This document shows positions 50,743 to 59,068 of a stretch of DNA of 64,000 nucleotides, in pieces. Position 1 is the stretch's first letter. Every line of letters begins with the position of its first letter. The stretch spans positions 744,001 to 808,000 of the forward strand of contig NZ_JAHLZZ010000001.1 in NCBI RefSeq assembly GCF_018967845.1, in the 5' to 3' direction. The translations under genes were made by a program, and so were the position numbers. The notes below the pieces were generated by a model. That model had not been told where the DNA came from. It did no database searches and saw nothing but the letters and a program-made list of their open reading frames with translations. The stretch comes from Hymenobacter siberiensis. GTDB taxonomy: Bacteria; Bacteroidota; Bacteroidia; Cytophagales; Hymenobacteraceae.

Positions 50743-51405
50743 ATGAAAAACAACCTTCTACTGCTTGCCTTGCTGGGTGGCACCGCCACGGCAGCGCACG
50801 CCCAAACTGCTATTCCGGCTGGCACCGTGTCGCTCGGGGGCAGCGTGGGATACTACCGGCATACCACCAATGCTTAGGTGACGGGCTCCAACTTAAGCAG
50901 CGAATCGGTGAATAGCCAATTCCAGATTGCGCCCTCGGTGGGCTATTTCGTGGCCGACAATCTGGCTGTGGGCCTGAGCCTGGGCTATACGGCCACTAAA
51001 AACACTTATAACAGCACCTTTTCGAATAATCTCTCGGACCTTGCCCCTAATACAACTTTCCGGAGCGGTGCCTATGTGCAGTACTGCAAAATGCTGACTG
51101 ACCAGTTTGGGCTGGTAGGTACCCTCGGAGGCGGCTATCAGTACAATCGCACCACCTACATTTATGGGCCGGCTGGAAACATGAATTCTGGTGAAACAAA
51201 GCAGAAGGGGTATTATGCCAGTCTGACGCCGGGCATTATTTGCTTCCCTGTTCCGAAGCTGGGTATTAGTGCCACCGTAGGCAGCTTGGCCTACAGCCGG
51301 CTAAAGGAAACACCTACTAGCGGGGAGCCAGTTACCACCGATTTTGGCGCGAGTTTCGGCCTGAGCCAGCTGCAGTTCGGTGGCACTTACTACTTCGGCC
51401 GCTAA
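50743..51405 (+). pseudogene. Outer-membrane beta-barrel protein with in-frame amber codon
   Basis: The frame begins MKNNLLLLALLGGTATAAHA, a signal peptide, then GTVSLGGSVGYYRHTTNA. A TAG follows at 50875-50877 (codon 45). The same frame continues as VTGSNLSSESVNSQFQIAPS, VGYFVADNLAVGLSLGY and ends SQLQFGGTYYFGR at 51405, for 221 codons. Alternating strands and a terminal aromatic residue mark a small barrel. The stop falls in a variable loop and the frame is otherwise intact, so it is a recent nonsense mutation or a read-through case. Confidence 0.7.
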
Positions 51406-51425
51406 ACGGAGGTGTTTGCAACAGC

Positions 51426-51462
51426 AAAAAGCCTTCCGGCCCATTGGCCGGAAGGCTTTTTT
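51426..51462. terminator. Bidirectional intrinsic terminator
   Basis: AAAAAGCCTTCCGGCC pairs with GGCCGGAAGGCTTTTTT around CATT. It lies between the broken barrel gene and a convergent gene. Confidence 0.92.
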
Positions 51463-51488
51463 GTGCGCTGTGGTGCCGTTGCCTGCTG

Positions 51489-52007
51489 CTACTTCACGCC
51501 CACCCACACTTCCGACTCCTCGTTGGCCCCGAAACGCTCCAGGTAGAAGTCGCCGCGCTGCGTCAGCTTCTGCTTTTTCACGGCCTCGAAAGCGGCGGGG
51601 TAGAGCTTGTTGGGGGCCAGCAGGTAGCTCACGCCCGTGAGGCGGGCGGCTAGGATACGCTGCCCGGCCGGCACCACGCGGTAGCGGAAGCCGGCGGGCA
51701 GGGCTTGGGTGGTATCGGGCAGGGCCAGGCCGATGAAGGCCTGAATGGTGTCGTGGGCCGTTTCGGGGTCGTTGAGGTAAAGGTTGGCGAGGTCGCCGTG
51801 CAGGCGTATCTGGGCATCCTTGGCCTGGCGGAACAGGTTGCCGAAGGAATCGCCGGTAACCTTGCCGTGGAAGGGCTGGCCGGCCAGATACAGCGGCACA
51901 GCGGTGGTTTCGAGAGTGATTTTAGGCTCGCGGGTGCCGCCGAGGTAGGCGTAGGTGCTGGCCGCGATGAGCGTGAGCAGGATGATGGCGAGGAAGAGGT
52001 AGCGCAT
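51489..52007 (-). CDS. Membrane-anchored GyrI-like effector-binding domain protein
   Basis: 172 residues. One N-terminal span (MRYLFLAIILLTLIAASTYA), then a periplasmic domain with ALPAGFRYRVVPAGQRILAA and LYPAAFEAVKKQKLTQRGDF. The pattern of a Gly/Ala-rich middle and FYLERF near the end resembles the GyrI-like/SOUL-type small-ligand domain, without an AraC helix-turn-helix. The start at 52007 is chosen; upstream codons are from a hairpin. Function unknown. Downstream of an ABC exporter on the same strand, possibly co-transcribed. Confidence 0.5.
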   Translation of the reverse strand: MRYLFLAIILLTLIAASTYAYLGGTREPKITLETTAVPLYLAGQPFHGKVTGDSFGNLFRQAKDAQIRLHGDLANLYLNDPETAHDTIQAFIGLALPDTTQALPAGFRYRVVPAGQRILAARLTGVSYLLAPNKLYPAAFEAVKKQKLTQRGDFYLERFGANEESEVWVGVK

Positions 52008-52109
52008 GAGTAAGTGAGTAAATGGGTAAATGGGTAAGTGAGTAGATGAGTAAGTAAAGCGGTGCCGGGCCACTTTACTCACTTACTCATCTGCTCACTT
52101 ACTCAGTCA
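52007..52109. repeat. 8-nt-word hairpin after the second ABC exporter
   Basis: The left arm (52007-52059) is GAGTAAGT, GAGTAAAT, GGGTAAAT, GGGTAAGT, GAGTAGAT in tandem. The right arm (52073-52109) is complementary over about 30 bp. The exporter's stop codon (52103-52105) is inside the right arm, and the next gene's start codon is at the left end. Confidence 0.75.
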
Positions 52110-53881
52110 CTGCTAGCCACCACGTACTGCATGCGGTAGAGCTGGGCGTAGTAGCCGCCCTCAATGCGCAGGAGCTCTTCGTGGGTGCCGGTTTCCTTGA
52201 TTTCGCCCTTGTCGAGGACGATGATTTTATCGGCTTTCTGAATCGTGCTCAGGCGGTGGGCGATGACGAGCGAGGTGCGGCCCTGCATCAGCTTTTCGAT
52301 GGCTTCCTGAATCAATTCCTCGGTTTCGGAATCGACGGAGGATGTGGCTTCGTCGAGCACGATGATGTGGGGCTGGTACACCATGGCCCGCACGAAGCTG
52401 ATGAGCTGGCGCTGGCCCACCGAGAGCGTGGCGCCGCGCTCCATCACGGGATAGCCGAGGCCGTTGGGCAGGCGCTCAATGAAGCGGCGGGCCCCCACGA
52501 GGTCGGCCGCTTCCCAGATTTGCTGGTCGGTGATGGTCTGGTTGCCGAGGGTGATGTTGTCGCGGATGCTGCCGGCAAAGAGGAACACATCCTGGAGGAC
52601 CACGCCAATCTGGCGGCGCAGCAGGCTCAGGTCGTAGTCGCGCAGGTCGCGGCCATCAATCAGTATGTTACCTTCCTGAATATCGTAGAAGCGGCTGAGC
52701 AGGTTAATAATACTGGTTTTGCCCGCGCCGGTGGCTCCCACGAAGGCAATGGTCTGGCCGGGCTTGACGTGGAAGCTGATGTCCTTGAGCACCCAGTCGG
52801 GCTCGTTGTAAGCGAATTTGACGTGCTTGAACTCCACATCGCCCCGCAGCTCGGCGGGGGCGTAGGTGCCGGTGGTGGCGATGATGTCCTGGTTGTCGAG
52901 CAGCTTGAGCAGGCGCTCGGTGCTCACCAGGCCCAGCTGCAGGGTGTTGAACCGGTCGGCAATCTGCCGGATGGGGCGGAAAAACAGTGCGTTGTACATA
53001 ATGAAGGCGATGAGGGCACCCTTCGAAATCGAGCCCTCAATCTGGCCCTGGGCGGCGTACCACACCAGCAGGCCCACTCCGATAGCGCCCAGCACCTCGG
53101 CCACCGGAAAGTAGATGCTGTAGTAGAGCACCGAGCGGATGTTGGCATCGGTGTGCTCCTTGTTGATGGCTTCGAACTTGCGGAACTCGCGCTCCTCGTT
53201 GTTGAAAATCTGGACCACGTTCATGCCCGTGAGGTGCTCCTGCACGAAGGAGTTGAGCTTGGCCACGGCCGTGCGCACATCCTGAAACGAGCCCTTGATT
53301 TTCTCCTTGAACACGTACGTGCTGAACAGCAGCGGCGGAATCACCGACAGGCTGATGAGCGTGAGCCGCCAGTCGATGTAAAACATGAAGGCCATGATGA
53401 AAAGCAGCTGCAGAATGTCGCCCACCATGGCCGCCAGACCCTCGCTGAATACGTCGGACAGGGTTTCCACGTCGGAAATGTTGCGGGTTACGAGCACACC
53501 AATGGGCGTCTGGTCAAAAAACTTAAGCTTGAGACTGAGCAGGTGCTGATAGAGGTCGGTGCGGATATCGCGCACGATGTACTGGCCCAGCCAGCCGCCG
53601 TAGTACGTCTGTAGGTAGCTCACGCCGGCGTGGGCCACCAGCAGCACCAGCAGCAGCATAAACATGAAGTTCAGGCTCTTCATATCGCCCTGCTCGATGC
53701 TCACATCGACCATGCGCTGAATGAGGAAGGGCCGCAGCGTACCCAGCACGGCTGTGGCTACGGTGAGCACAATGAGGCCGATGAAGACGCGCCGATAGGG
53801 GCGCACGTAGCCGAGCAGGCGGCGCAGCACGGCCCAGTCGAAGACCTGGCCGGTTTTGGGGGCGGAAGTGGTGGGGTCCAT
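52103..53881 (-). CDS. ABC exporter, fused permease-ATPase (LmrCD/YfiC-type)
   Basis: 592 residues from MDPTTSAPKT. Six membrane spans are followed by an ATPase with Walker A GATGAGKTS, Walker B IIVLDEATSSVDSET and H-loop in IAHRLSTIQ. The signature motif reads LSVGQRQLIS rather than LSGGQ, a known variant of this subgroup. The substrate is unknown. It is convergent with the broken barrel gene. Its last codons and stop lie in an 8-nt-word hairpin arm. Confidence 0.9.
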   Translation of the reverse strand: MDPTTSAPKTGQVFDWAVLRRLLGYVRPYRRVFIGLIVLTVATAVLGTLRPFLIQRMVDVSIEQGDMKSLNFMFMLLLVLLVAHAGVSYLQTYYGGWLGQYIVRDIRTDLYQHLLSLKLKFFDQTPIGVLVTRNISDVETLSDVFSEGLAAMVGDILQLLFIMAFMFYIDWRLTLISLSVIPPLLFSTYVFKEKIKGSFQDVRTAVAKLNSFVQEHLTGMNVVQIFNNEEREFRKFEAINKEHTDANIRSVLYYSIYFPVAEVLGAIGVGLLVWYAAQGQIEGSISKGALIAFIMYNALFFRPIRQIADRFNTLQLGLVSTERLLKLLDNQDIIATTGTYAPAELRGDVEFKHVKFAYNEPDWVLKDISFHVKPGQTIAFVGATGAGKTSIINLLSRFYDIQEGNILIDGRDLRDYDLSLLRRQIGVVLQDVFLFAGSIRDNITLGNQTITDQQIWEAADLVGARRFIERLPNGLGYPVMERGATLSVGQRQLISFVRAMVYQPHIIVLDEATSSVDSETEELIQEAIEKLMQGRTSLVIAHRLSTIQKADKIIVLDKGEIKETGTHEELLRIEGGYYAQLYRMQYVVASSD

Positions 53882-54012
53882 AAGTGGGGGCAAAGGTCGG
53901 TAAGAACAAGCAGTGGCGAGCGGAGTTCGCGGCGGGTTGGTAAGTGGCGGTTTGCTTTTTCGAACGGCATCCCCATCTTTAGGGCCTGCTTCACATCCTT
54001 TCCATCCTTTTT

Positions 54013-55075
54013 ATGCTGCTGTTGCTACGCCGCATAGGCTTTTGTTTGGGCTTGCTGCTGGCTGCCTTCGCCGCCCGCGCCCAAACCATCAACACCGACG
54101 CCGTGACCCGGTACTGGGAAATAACCGACGGGCTGCGGCAAAACCGCCCCCTCACCGACCAGGCGTAGCAGGAATTCCTGGAGATTCCGGGCAATAAGAT
54201 TTACGTGCGCGGCATCTACTCCGCCGCCGATTTGATGCGCTACCGCCGGGCCATCGAAGTGGTGTACATGCCGCGCTACGACTCGCTGCGCCAGGCCAAG
54301 CTGCAAGCCAAGGTGTGGTACTACCTGATGGTGAACGACTATAAGGAGCGCGAGCCCGATTGCCGCCGCTACGTGGCCAGCCTCGCCCAAAACACCTCTG
54401 CCCTCGACCTGATGTACCAGTACGCCTACCAGCAGCTGCCCCCGGCGGCCCGCAAACGGGTATCCAACCTCAATATCTACTACGAGGCCCTGGGCAATGA
54501 TGCTACCTCCCAGGCAGAGGGAATATTCTACAGCCTGCGCGCCGTGCTCGATGCCAATGAGGTGAAGCGCGGCCTGATGGAAGGCCACGAAATATACCAC
54601 CAGCTCCAGTCCAGCCGCGATTTCGGCCCCATTGCCCCCGACGATGAGGGGCTGCTGGAAATAATGGCCAGCATGCAGCACGAAGGCATTGCCGACCAGA
54701 TTGATAAGCCCCTGAAAATGGCTCAGCCCGGTGACCCGCGCGGCATCCGCGACTGGGGGCTCACGCCGGCCCCCACGTTTATCCAGCGCCTGGATTCCGC
54801 CCTGCAATCGCGGGCGCGGGGCGGGGCATCGGCATCGGGCCGGTGGTACCGGCGGCTGTCCGACGGTTCCACCGGGGCATCTGCCGGGCTTCTTCATGTC
54901 GTCGGCCATCGTGCGCAACGGCTACGGCAAGCAGCTGATTGCGCAGTCCGACGCCCCCTTCGCCTTCGTGTACTTCTACCAGAAAGCGGCGAAGAAGGAT
55001 AAAACCCCGCTGCCGCGCTTCTCTGAAGCCGCCATGCGCTACCTCAAAGTGCTGGACCGCAAGTACCCCCGGCCC
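54013..55075 (+). pseudogene. DUF5700-like zinc peptidase with amber codon and frameshift
   Basis: The frame from ATG 54013 starts with a signal peptide (IGFCLGLLLAAFAARAQ) and reads VTRYWEITDGLRQNRPLTDQ. A TAG follows at 54166-54168. The same frame then has IYVRGIYSAADLMRYRRAIE and the zincin motif LMEGHEIYHQLQ. Near 54870 the sensible frame changes: HLPGFFMSSAIVRNGYGKQL is in another frame. The end is unclear and runs close to the convergent truA gene. Two or more lesions make it a dead gene. Confidence 0.65.
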
Positions 55076-55084
55076 TGGCTACGG

Positions 55085-55852
55085 CTACGCGCTGATTTCC
55101 GCCGCCGGCACCACACCGTCCTCATACTCCACCCGGCTCAGGAAAAGTCCTTTGGCTGGCGCGGCGCTGCCGGCATCTACCCGCTTCTGCGCCCACAGCA
55201 GCTCCTGAAACTGGCGCGGCGTGAGCTTGCCCCGGCCCACGTCGAGCAGGGTGCCCACCACCAGCCGCACCATGCCCCGCACAAAGCGGTTGGCCCGAAT
55301 GCGGAACACCCAGCCGCCGGGTGCCGGGTGCCAGCCGGCGGCCGTGCAGTAGCACACGTAGTGGTTTTCGCCGCCCTTCACTTTCGAAAAGGACGTGAAA
55401 TCGAACTGCCCCACCATATAGCCGGCGGCCTCATTCATGGCGGCAATGTCTAGCGGGCGGTCCACGTACAGGGCCTGGTCGCGCCGGAAGGGGTTGGGCT
55501 GGGTCACCACGAAGTACTCGTAGTTGCGCTCCTCCGCCGAGAAGCGGGCGTGCGCATTGGCCGGCACGGGGTGCAGGCGTAGCACGCCGATGTCGGGCGG
55601 CAGGGCCCGGCGCAGGCGGTAGAGCAGCACATCGAGCGGCAGGGTTTCGGGCAGGTCGGCATCGAAGTGCGCTACTTGGTGGCTGGCGTGCACGCCCGAA
55701 TCGGTGCGGCCGCTGCCCAGGCAGTAAGTGGGCCGGCGCAGTATCTGGGTCAGGCAGCGGTCAATTTCGGCCTGCACGGTGGGCATGCCGGGCTGAATCT
55801 GCCAGCCGCAGTAGGAAGTGCCGTCGTAGGCAAGGTGCAGGAAATAGCGCAT
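55085..55852 (-). CDS. truA: tRNA pseudouridine synthase A
   Basis: 255 residues from MRYFLHLAYDG. The catalytic Asp is in GRTDSGVHASHQVAHF, and YDGTSYCGWQ and the closing RFVRGMVRLVVGTLL are family blocks. It makes pseudouridine at positions 38-40 of tRNAs. The ORF could begin at a TTG three codons earlier, but the ATG at 55852 is preferred. Its stop is adjacent to the end of the broken DUF5700-like gene. Confidence 0.94.
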   Translation of the reverse strand: MRYFLHLAYDGTSYCGWQIQPGMPTVQAEIDRCLTQILRRPTYCLGSGRTDSGVHASHQVAHFDADLPETLPLDVLLYRLRRALPPDIGVLRLHPVPANAHARFSAEERNYEYFVVTQPNPFRRDQALYVDRPLDIAAMNEAAGYMVGQFDFTSFSKVKGGENHYVCYCTAAGWHPAPGGWVFRIRANRFVRGMVRLVVGTLLDVGRGKLTPRQFQELLWAQKRVDAGSAAPAKGLFLSRVEYEDGVVPAAEISA

Positions 55853-55882
55853 GATGCGCAAAAGTACGGCTGCGCAAAAGAG

Positions 55883-55967
55883 TAGGGGCGGAGCTTGTCC
55901 CCGCCCGCCGTGTACGCCGTTCTAAAAACGGTCGTGCAATAACGGGCGGGGACAAGCCCCGCCCCTA
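55883..55967. repeat. GC-rich palindrome with 25-bp arms
   Basis: TAGGGGCGGAGCTTGTCCCC (start of the left arm, 55883-55907) is complementary to 55943-55967 with one mismatch. The loop contains a weaker AACGG pairing. It lies between truA and the thiolase gene. Confidence 0.9.
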
Positions 55968-55984
55968 TAAGGGTTTCTACAGCG

Positions 55985-57190
55985 TTACAGCTTCTCGTAA
56001 ATCACGGCGGCGCCCTGGCCTACGCCCACGCACATCACGGCCAGGCCGTAGCGCATGCCTTCGCCGCGGCGGTGCATTTCGTGCAGCAGCGTGGCCGTGA
56101 TGCGTGCGCCCGAGCTGCCCAGCGGGTGGCCCATGGCAATGCTGCCGCCATTCACGTTCACCTTGGCCATGTCCATGCCCAATTCGCGCACGCAGGCAAT
56201 GCTCTGGGCGGCAAAGGCTTCGTTGAGCTCAATCAGGTCGATGTCGGCCAGCGTGAGGCCGGCGCGCTGCAACACCTTCTGGGTCGCCGGAATCGGCCCG
56301 AGGCCCATCACCGAAGGGTCTACGCCGGCCACGGCCGAGGCTACCACCCGCGCCAGGGGCTTCAGGTTATATTTTTTCAGCGCGTCGTCGCTCACCATGA
56401 GCACGGCCGCCGCGCCGTCGTTGATGCCGGCCGAATTGCCGGCCGTCACGGTGCCGCCCTCGGGCTGGAAGGCGGGCTTGAGGGTGGCCAGCTTTTCGAG
56501 GGGCGAGAAGCGCGGCTGCTCATCGGCATCAAAAAGAGCCGTATCGCCCTTCGGACGCGGAATAAACACCGGCACAATCTCCTTGCGGAACCGGCCTTTC
56601 TCCAGGGCGCGGGCATACTTGCGCTGGCTCTCGAAGGCGAAGAAATCCTGCTCCTCGCGGGTCACGTTGTACTGCTTGGCCACGTTCTCGGCCGTCTGGC
56701 CCATGGCAAAGGGGTAGTGCAGCTGCGTGAGGCGGGGGTTGATGAAGCGCCAGCCCAACGTGGTGTCGTGGGCCGTGAGCTCGCGTCCGAACGCCGATTC
56801 CGACTTGGCCATCACAAACGGGGCGCGGGTCATGCTCTCAGCCCCGCCGGCCAAGTACACGTCGCCCTCGCCGCACTTAATGGCGCGGGCCGCGTCCATA
56901 ATGCTCTGCAGGCCCGAGGCGCACAGGCGGTTCACGGTATTGCCGGGCACCGTAACGGGCAGGCCGGCCAGCAGCGCGGCCATGCGGGCCACGTTGCGGT
57001 TGTCCTCCCCGGCTTGGTTGGCGGCGCCGATGATGACGTCCTCAATGGCGGCCTTATCAACGGTTGGGTTGCGGCGCATGAGCTCGCGGAGCACATGGGC
57101 GGCCAGGTCGTCGGGGCGAACGCTGCTGAGCGCACCCCCAAATTTTCCAATCGGGGTACGCACCGCGTCCACGATATAAGCAGTTGGCAT
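55985..57190 (-). CDS. Acetyl-CoA acetyltransferase (thiolase)
   Basis: 401 residues from [10 protein letters not shown]. The active-site Cys is in [12 protein letters not shown] near residue 90, and the catalytic His in [16 protein letters not shown]. The second Cys block reads [14 protein letters not shown] rather than the usual CIGGGQG. It condenses or cleaves acyl-CoA, in fatty-acid or aromatic breakdown. The ORF extends upstream to 57382, but that part overlaps the divergent DUF4293 gene and is not conserved. Confidence 0.93.
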   Translation of the reverse strand: MPTAYIVDAVRTPIGKFGGALSSVRPDDLAAHVLRELMRRNPTVDKAAIEDVIIGAANQAGEDNRNVARMAALLAGLPVTVPGNTVNRLCASGLQSIMDAARAIKCGEGDVYLAGGAESMTRAPFVMAKSESAFGRELTAHDTTLGWRFINPRLTQLHYPFAMGQTAENVAKQYNVTREEQDFFAFESQRKYARALEKGRFRKEIVPVFIPRPKGDTALFDADEQPRFSPLEKLATLKPAFQPEGGTVTAGNSAGINDGAAAVLMVSDDALKKYNLKPLARVVASAVAGVDPSVMGLGPIPATQKVLQRAGLTLADIDLIELNEAFAAQSIACVRELGMDMAKVNVNGGSIAMGHPLGSSGARITATLLHEMHRRGEGMRYGLAVMCVGVGQGAAVIYEKL

Positions 57191-57229
57191 TCGTAAGGTA
57201 ATAATGGCGGCGCAAGCGCCGAATGGAAT

Positions 57230-57237
57230 TAAATTTG
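57230..57237 (+). promoter_or_regulatory. -7 box for the DUF4293 gene
   Basis: TAAATTTG is an exact TAnnTTTG match 43 bp before the ATG at 57281. No clear -33 TTTG precedes it. Confidence 0.4.
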
Positions 57238-57280
57238 CGGCCCGGGCACTGGTTCGGACCTGTTCAACACTACAACAAAG

Positions 57281-57754
57281 ATGATACAAAGAATCCAAAG
57301 CGTGTTTTTGCTCTTGCTGGCCCTGGCCATGCTCAGCCTGCTGGCGCTGCCCCTGTGGCACAAAGTCGACGGCCTCACTCATCAGGAATTAACCCTCACG
57401 GCCTTTGGGTTCGATGCCCAGGGCCTTACCGTACCAGCCGGTATCGGCCCGGTCTGGCTTATTGGCACCCTGGCTGCTGCCTCGGCCGCGCTGGCGTTCT
57501 ATGAGATTTTCCAGTTCCGCACCCGCATGCGCCAGCTCATGCTGGGCTCCATCAACCTGCTGCTCATCACCGCCACCCTCGGCGCCGAGTTCTACTTCCA
57601 GACCAAGGGCGAGCAGCTACTCAACATCAAGCTCGAAGGCCAGGTGCTGCTCGCTTTCTACCTGCCCACGCTGGCCCTGCTGCTCAACCTGCTGGCCAAC
57701 CGCTTCATTCGCCGCGACGAGCAGCTGGTGCGCAGCGCCGACCGCCTGCGCTAA
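57281..57754 (+). CDS. DUF4293 membrane protein
   Basis: 157 residues with four membrane spans. It begins with the family hallmark [20 protein letters not shown]. Spans continue at about residues 58-72, 88-105 and 125-142, with the cytoplasmic C terminus [15 protein letters not shown]. The family is specific to Bacteroidota and its function is unknown. It is divergent from the thiolase and followed by a terminator. Confidence 0.9.
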   Translation: MIQRIQSVFLLLLALAMLSLLALPLWHKVDGLTHQELTLTAFGFDAQGLTVPAGIGPVWLIGTLAAASAALAFYEIFQFRTRMRQLMLGSINLLLITATLGAEFYFQTKGEQLLNIKLEGQVLLAFYLPTLALLLNLLANRFIRRDEQLVRSADRLR

Positions 57755-57790
57755 GCAGCTGTGCCGCTCGGTACGCGGAAAATCGGAATG

Positions 57791-57826
57791 AAAAAGGGCC
57801 GCTGTCGTGATGACAGCGGCCCTTTT
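57791..57826. terminator. Intrinsic terminator
   Basis: AAAAAGGGCCGCTGTC pairs with GACAGCGGCCCTTTT. It lies between the DUF4293 gene and the convergent DUF4476 gene. Confidence 0.9.
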
Positions 57827-57866
57827 GTGTGTAACTGCAGACAGCCCGCGCCGTTGGAAACGGCTC

Positions 57867-58823
57867 CTAGCGTTGCGAAGTATTATTCACGGCCTGCTCT
57901 ACCGCCTTGGCACCGCTTTCCGTTTCAAAGGCATCATATACGCGGTTGAAATTCTGGGGGTCGCTGATGTGCGTGTAGGCAAACGTGGCTAAATCTATGC
58001 GGCAGGCCTCGGCGTTGATGCTGCGCAGCAGGCGGCTCAGGTCATCGCTCCGCAGGCTGCGCTGGGCCAGGCCTTCTTTGGCCGCGCTCAGCTTGCTGGC
58101 TTCGGCAATGCGCCCCTGCACGTTTTTCACCAAGGCATCCACGTCCTGCGGGGCCAGGCTGCGGTAGCTGCTCGTAGCAGTGCCGGGGTAGTTGCCGGGC
58201 GTGGGGCCGTTGTTGTAGCCGCCGTTGTTAGGCAAGTTGGGATTATTGCCGTAGCCGCCGTTGGGGGCCGGAGTAGTGTTGTAGCCGCCGTTGCTGGGCG
58301 CGTTGGGATTATTGCCGTAGCCGCCGTTGGGGGCCGGAGTGGTGTTGTAGCTGTCGCCATCGTTGTAGTCGTCGTACGGTTCGTTGCTGCCGTAGCCCTG
58401 GCCGTAGGGCGCGGGGCTGTTGTAGTGCCCACCACCGCCACTGTAGTAGCCGTTGCCGCCATAGCCGGGCGCGTATAGCGCTACGGCATTTACCTGCTGC
58501 AGATATAGCGGCCGGCCCGGCCGCGTCACCAGCACAAACGTGGTTTCGAGGCCGGGCTCCAGCCACACGCGGCTGCGGAAGCGCACGGCCCCGCCATACG
58601 CCGTGGGCACGCTGAAATCGGCCCAGTGCTGGCCGGGCATCAGTTGGTCGACGTGCACCTGCCGGGCCAGGCCCCGCGTGAGGGGCCGCCCATCAAGCAC
58701 CAACCCAAACGGTACCCCGCGCTCCGACGAAAAGTTGACATTTGCCGGTACGGGCGGGTAAGCCAGCGCGGGAGATACGGCGGCAAATAAGCTCGCCAGT
58801 GCCAGAAGTAGCGCCTTTTTCAT
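57867..58823 (-). CDS. DUF4476 secreted protein with Gly/Asn/Tyr repeats
   Basis: 318 residues. A signal peptide (MKKALLLALASLFAAVSPAL) is followed by a beta-rich domain (about 22-115) with RFRSRVWLEPGLETTFVLVT. A low-complexity middle holds two 22-residue repeats (YNTTPAPNGGYGNNPN...) encoded by 66-bp tandem repeats. A C-terminal DUF4476 helical domain covers about 225-318 (LLRSINAEACRIDLATFAYT). It is a periplasmic or surface protein of unknown role. It starts 165 bp from the IS element at 58989. Confidence 0.82.
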   Translation of the reverse strand: MKKALLLALASLFAAVSPALAYPPVPANVNFSSERGVPFGLVLDGRPLTRGLARQVHVDQLMPGQHWADFSVPTAYGGAVRFRSRVWLEPGLETTFVLVTRPGRPLYLQQVNAVALYAPGYGGNGYYSGGGGHYNSPAPYGQGYGSNEPYDDYNDGDSYNTTPAPNGGYGNNPNAPSNGGYNTTPAPNGGYGNNPNLPNNGGYNNGPTPGNYPGTATSSYRSLAPQDVDALVKNVQGRIAEASKLSAAKEGLAQRSLRSDDLSRLLRSINAEACRIDLATFAYTHISDPQNFNRVYDAFETESGAKAVEQAVNNTSQR

Positions 58824-59012
58824 TGCAGTAAAGGAGAAGGTTTCGGCCGGAAACTCCGGCCGCTGCTCATCTATTTCCAAAACCTGTGCCACGTTTCGGT
58901 AAGGCGGTGGGTATTGTAGGGTGCGGGAGCTAGCCCCGCGCCCTACCCATTTCGTGGCGCAGCAAAAAGCCCCCGCAGCGTTGGCTACCTTGTCCTTACC
59001 CAAAACTTTTGC

Positions 59013-59044
59013 AAAGCGCCGGCCGGTAAGCCGGCGCTTTTTTT
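59013..59044 (+). terminator. Terminator hairpin at the left IS end
   Basis: AAGCGCCGGC pairs with GCCGGCGCTT around CGGTAA, followed by T residues. It faces into the element. Confidence 0.8.
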
Positions 59045-59068
59045 GCGCTTAGCGGGTAGCTTGCGCGC

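Noticed and set aside
20568..54168. Recoding of TAG as a sense codon genome-wide
   Set aside because: Many intact genes in the window end at TAG at family-consistent C termini.
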